Shown one piece after another: positions 7,175 through 9,520 of a DNA stretch of 9,520 nucleotides (position 1 is its first letter; the number at the start of each line of letters is the position of its first letter). The stretch comes from Novosphingobium sp. (GTDB lineage Bacteria > Pseudomonadota > Alphaproteobacteria > Sphingomonadales > Sphingomonadaceae): NCBI GenBank assembly GCA_020853995.1, contig JADYXV010000110.1, forward strand, positions 1-9,520, given 5' to 3'. The notes under the pieces are model-generated. The model saw only the letters and a program-made list of their open reading frames with translations. It searched no databases and was not told the origin of the DNA. The translations under genes and the position numbers were made by a program.

Positions 7175-8167
7175 ATGACCAACGAAACCGCGCCAATTGC
7201 CGTAACCATGGGCGATCCTTCGGGGATCGGGCCTGAAATCATCGCGAAAATGTTCCTGCGCCGTCCCGAACAGCGCCACTGGATTGTGGTGGGCGATCCT
7301 CTGGTCATGCAGCACGCTTTTGCCGCGCTGGGTGCCAATGTGGCTGTGCGGACCATATCATCGGTTGATCAGGCTGCGCTTGACGGCGCGGGCCTCGATG
7401 TTCTGGCATCATCAGATCTGGCGGTCCTGCCCCCCGTTGGCACGGTTTCTGCCGACAGCGGCCAGGCTGCATACAGCGCCATCGCCACCGCCATCCGGCT
7501 GGCGCGTGCAGGCAGCGTACGCGGCATTGTCACCGCACCGATCAACAAGGAAGCTCTTGCCGCTGCAGGCCATGATTATCCGGGGCATACCGAAATTCTG
7601 GTCGATCAAGGCGGCGGCGTTCGCGTGGCGATGATGCTGGCGAATGATGAAATCCGGACAGTTCTGGTGACAATCCACTGTTCGCTGGCAGAGGCGATCC
7701 GCAGGGCTGATTACCCGGCACAAATGGCAGCAATGCGCCTTGCCCATGCCGGTGCACGCGCGTTGGGCATTACCAGCCCGCGCATTGCCGTGGCTGGATT
7801 GAACCCCCACGCCGGTGAAGGCGGCCTGTTCGGCGATGAGGAAATTCGCATCATCGGCCCCGCAATCGCAGCGGCGCAGGCCGAAGGCATCGATGCGTCC
7901 GGCCCATGGCCCGGCGACACCGTGTTCATGCAGGCCCGCAAAGGGCGCTTCGATGTTGTCGTCGCGCAATATCACGATCAGGGGCTGATTCCTGTAAAAT
8001 ACATGGGCCTTGAAAAAGGCGTCAATGTCACGCTGGGCCTGCCATTTGTTCGCACCAGCCCCGATCACGGGACAGCGTTTGACATTGCCGGGACGGGAAC
8101 CGCCGATCCGTCGAGCCTCGAATATGCGTTCGATTACGCGCTCAAACTGCACGTCCCGTCATTTTGA
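7175..8167 (+). CDS. PdxA-family NAD-dependent dehydrogenase, probably catabolic (PdxA2/TphB type)
   Basis: 330 residues from ATG 7175, which places TMGDPSGIGPE at residues 11-21 as in the family; ATGs at 7157 and 7160 would add 6 or 5 residues. PdxA enzymes oxidise a hydroxyl group, and the resulting beta-keto acid decarboxylates; a divalent metal is used. The three metal-site His are present: His168 (TIHCSL), His212 (NPHAGE) and His267 (YHDQGL). PGHTE (136-140) and LPFVRTSPDHGTAFDIAG (289-306) are also family signatures. The biosynthetic pdxA usually sits with surA and ksgA; here it pairs with a LysR regulator and a TIM-barrel gene instead. That favours a catabolic role, such as oxidation of a 4-phospho-tetronate (PdxA2, normally with a DtnK kinase) or a diol dicarboxylate (TphB). 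No kinase or dioxygenase is in view, so the substrate is open. Vitamin B6 synthesis cannot be excluded. Confidence 0.85.
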   Translation: MTNETAPIAVTMGDPSGIGPEIIAKMFLRRPEQRHWIVVGDPLVMQHAFAALGANVAVRTISSVDQAALDGAGLDVLASSDLAVLPPVGTVSADSGQAAYSAIATAIRLARAGSVRGIVTAPINKEALAAAGHDYPGHTEILVDQGGGVRVAMMLANDEIRTVLVTIHCSLAEAIRRADYPAQMAAMRLAHAGARALGITSPRIAVAGLNPHAGEGGLFGDEEIRIIGPAIAAAQAEGIDASGPWPGDTVFMQARKGRFDVVVAQYHDQGLIPVKYMGLEKGVNVTLGLPFVRTSPDHGTAFDIAGTGTADPSSLEYAFDYALKLHVPSF

Positions 8168-8181
8168 AAGCTGGCTGAACC

Positions 8182-8892
8182 ATGTCGCAGTTCGATTTCA
8201 TCTTCATGCTGACCCGCAACGATCGCACGGTTGAAGACGCGGCCACGCATCTGGAAACCGCGTTGCGTGCAGGCGTCGGGCATATCGGCTTCAAGGACAT
8301 CGGCTTGCCCTTCGATGACCTTGCCCGGCTTGCCCGCAGGATAAAGGATGCAGGCGCACGCGCTTACATCGAAGTTGTCTCGGTTGATCGTGAAAGCGAA
8401 TTGCGCTCGGTCCGGGCCGCAGTTGATCTTGGCGTCGATTTCCTGCTGGGCGGCACCCATGTCGAAGATGTCCTGCCGGTCATCGCAGGGACTGGTATGG
8501 CCTATTACCCCTTTCCCGGACGGATCACCGGCCACCCCAGCATCCTTGAAGGCGATACGGACAGCATCGTTGCCAGCGCCGTCGCGCTTTGCCGGCATCC
8601 GGGTGTTTCAGGCCTCGATCTTCTGGCCTATCGCGCGCAGGGCGATGTACCTGCCCTGATCAGGTCGGTATGTGCCGCCGCCCGAAAGCCCGTGATCGTT
8701 GCCGGTTCCATTGACTGTGCAGACCAGATCGCAGCCGCTCGCGCAGGCGGTGCAGCAGCCTTTACCATCGGTACATCCGCGCTCGACGGTCGTTTTCCCG
8801 CGCCAGGCACAAACCTTGAAGCGCAGCTTGCCGCAATCATGCAAGCCAGTGCCGGGCCAGCGCCACATGCAGCCGCACACCTGTTTCCATAA
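8182..8892 (+). CDS. Uncharacterised TIM-barrel protein, probably binds a phosphorylated substrate
   Basis: 236 residues; starts 14 bases after the pdxA-like stop, so one transcription unit. I do not recognise a named enzyme. Eight strand-like segments at regular spacing suggest a complete (beta/alpha)8 barrel: FDFIFMLTRND (4-14), HIGFKDIGL (34-42), AYIEVVSVD (61-69), FLLGGTHV (87-94), AYYPFPG (107-113), GLDLLAYR (144-151), PVIVAGSID (170-178) and AFTIGTSALDG (193-203). The last two, AGSI and IGTSAL, look like the phosphate-binding loops of HisA/HisF, TrpF and NanE-type barrels. Polar residues at strand ends that may be catalytic: Asp14, Lys38, Asp39, Glu64, Asp146. There is no signal peptide, so it is cytosolic. 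Placed after a PdxA-type dehydrogenase, it could be an aldolase, epimerase or isomerase acting on the dehydrogenase product or precursor; this is inference. Its last 56 bases overlap the convergent M20 gene. Confidence 0.82.
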   Translation: MSQFDFIFMLTRNDRTVEDAATHLETALRAGVGHIGFKDIGLPFDDLARLARRIKDAGARAYIEVVSVDRESELRSVRAAVDLGVDFLLGGTHVEDVLPVIAGTGMAYYPFPGRITGHPSILEGDTDSIVASAVALCRHPGVSGLDLLAYRAQGDVPALIRSVCAAARKPVIVAGSIDCADQIAAARAGGAAAFTIGTSALDGRFPAPGTNLEAQLAAIMQASAGPAPHAAAHLFP

Positions 8893-9520
8893 CCGTATCG
8901 TTGAAATCATACTGCGGATTGTGCAGCGGCGCGGCATGATCGGCGGTCCCCTGCCCCAGCCAGATATAAGCGCCGGGGCGCTGTTGCAGCATGAACGAAA
9001 AGTCCTCTGACGTTGGCGCAGGTTCAGGCGCCAGTTCGGCTTTGCCAACCGTGGCCGCCACTTCCAGCGCATCGGCGGCGGCTTGGCGATCATTGATGGT
9101 TGCAGGGTAATAGCGGTCGTAATCCAGCCTGCTTTCCACCTCGAATGACGCCTCTATCCCTTTCAGCATCGCCCGCATGCGCGCCTCGATCCGGTCCTGC
9201 ACCACCGGATCGAACGTGCGCACAGTGCCCGCCACCATCACATCGGCGGGGATCACGTTGTGGGAATGGCCTGCGTGGATTTGCGTGACCGACACGACAG
9301 CGGCGGCATAAGGCGGCACGTCGCGCGAAACGATGGTGTTCAACTGTTGCACCAATGATGCCGCAGCAAGGATGGCATCGGGGCTATCTTGCGGAATGGC
9401 GGCGTGGCCCCCCTTGCCCGTCAGCGTGATGTGGAACTTGTCCGCAGCGCCCATGATTGCACCGGGGCGGGTGCTGATCATACCGGCAGGCAGGCCCGGC
9501 CAGTTGTGCAGCGCATAGAC
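8837..9520 (-). CDS. M20D-family amidohydrolase/aminoacylase, C-terminal part (runs off right edge)
   Basis: About 228 residues are visible; the open frame continues to the window edge upstream of the Met at 9481, beginning VYALHNWPGLPAG, so the N-terminus is outside. These enzymes (hippurate hydrolase, AbgA, IAA-amino-acid hydrolase type) cleave N-acyl or N-aroyl amino acids using two metal ions. Visible: HNWPG with a conserved metal-site His, the lid/dimerisation domain with GKGGHAAIPQDSPD and HAGHSHNVIPADVMVAGTVRTF, then the returning catalytic domain with TSEDFSFM and the final ligand His in PLHNPQYDFND. The first metal ligands (CGHDxH and the Glu pair) would be upstream and cannot be checked. 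The C-terminus is complete. It converges on the TIM-barrel gene and overlaps it by 56 bases, so a shared pathway is possible but not shown. Substrate unknown. Confidence 0.88.
   Translation of the reverse strand, partial: VYALHNWPGLPAGMISTRPGAIMGAADKFHITLTGKGGHAAIPQDSPDAILAAASLVQQLNTIVSRDVPPYAAAVVSVTQIHAGHSHNVIPADVMVAGTVRTFDPVVQDRIEARMRAMLKGIEASFEVESRLDYDRYYPATINDRQAAADALEVAATVGKAELAPEPAPTSEDFSFMLQQRPGAYIWLGQGTADHAAPLHNPQYDFNDTVMETGVRLHVALARHWLA

Noticed and set aside
7412..8152. 246-codon minus-strand open frame inside the pdxA-like gene
   Set aside because: Shadow frame: unnatural composition, no family features, and fully antisense to a well-supported gene.
1..9520. CRISPR array, tRNA/rRNA, insertion sequence or phage/defence system
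   Set aside because: I found no spaced direct repeats, tRNA-like cloverleafs, transposase or integrase motifs, or known defence domains; the genes are housekeeping or metabolic.

Overview
The window is GC-rich, densely packed bacterial chromosome. Gene content and protein style point to an alphaproteobacterium, most likely a sphingomonad (Novosphingobium/Sphingobium type). The signs are a yfgM-like gene followed by bamB, a short alphaproteobacterial-type SelO, and weak or GTG/TTG starts. The genus is inferred from remembered family resemblance, not from a search. I see no RNA genes, CRISPR arrays, insertion sequences, prophage or plasmid functions.

Left part (1-3209, all minus strand, transcribed right to left): an alpha/beta hydrolase and a GT4 glycosyltransferase overlap by 4 bases (ATGA). 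After a 128-base gap comes a YfgM-like membrane-anchored TPR protein, then the start of the outer-membrane assembly lipoprotein BamB, which runs off the left edge. The last two are an envelope-biogenesis pair. The hydrolase and glycosyltransferase may be co-transcribed ahead of them.

Middle (3210-6242, plus strand): a 66-base divergent gap separates the hydrolase from a SelO-family protein AMPylase with a GTG start and a perfect Shine-Dalgarno. A 123-base gap then leads to astD, succinylglutamate-semialdehyde dehydrogenase, without the other arginine-succinyltransferase genes in view. astD ends stop-to-stop against a convergent LysR regulator, the two stops sharing the palindrome TGATCA.

Right part (6243-9520): a GcvA-like LysR regulator is divergent from a two-gene plus-strand unit, a PdxA-family dehydrogenase and an uncharacterised TIM-barrel protein. 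A perfect 8-bp inverted repeat (ATTGGTGA-N7-TCACCAAT) covers the regulator's start region and faces the pdxA-like gene, so it is a good operator candidate. The dehydrogenase is probably a catabolic paralogue (PdxA2 or TphB type) rather than the vitamin B6 enzyme. The barrel protein has what looks like a phosphate-binding C-terminal half and is the least explained gene here. Its end overlaps by 56 bases the convergent C-terminus of an M20D amidohydrolase, which runs off the right edge.

The most interesting part is the LysR / PdxA-like / TIM-barrel module: a self-contained, probably substrate-induced pathway fragment of unknown substrate. The rest is mostly ordinary housekeeping and metabolic sequence.
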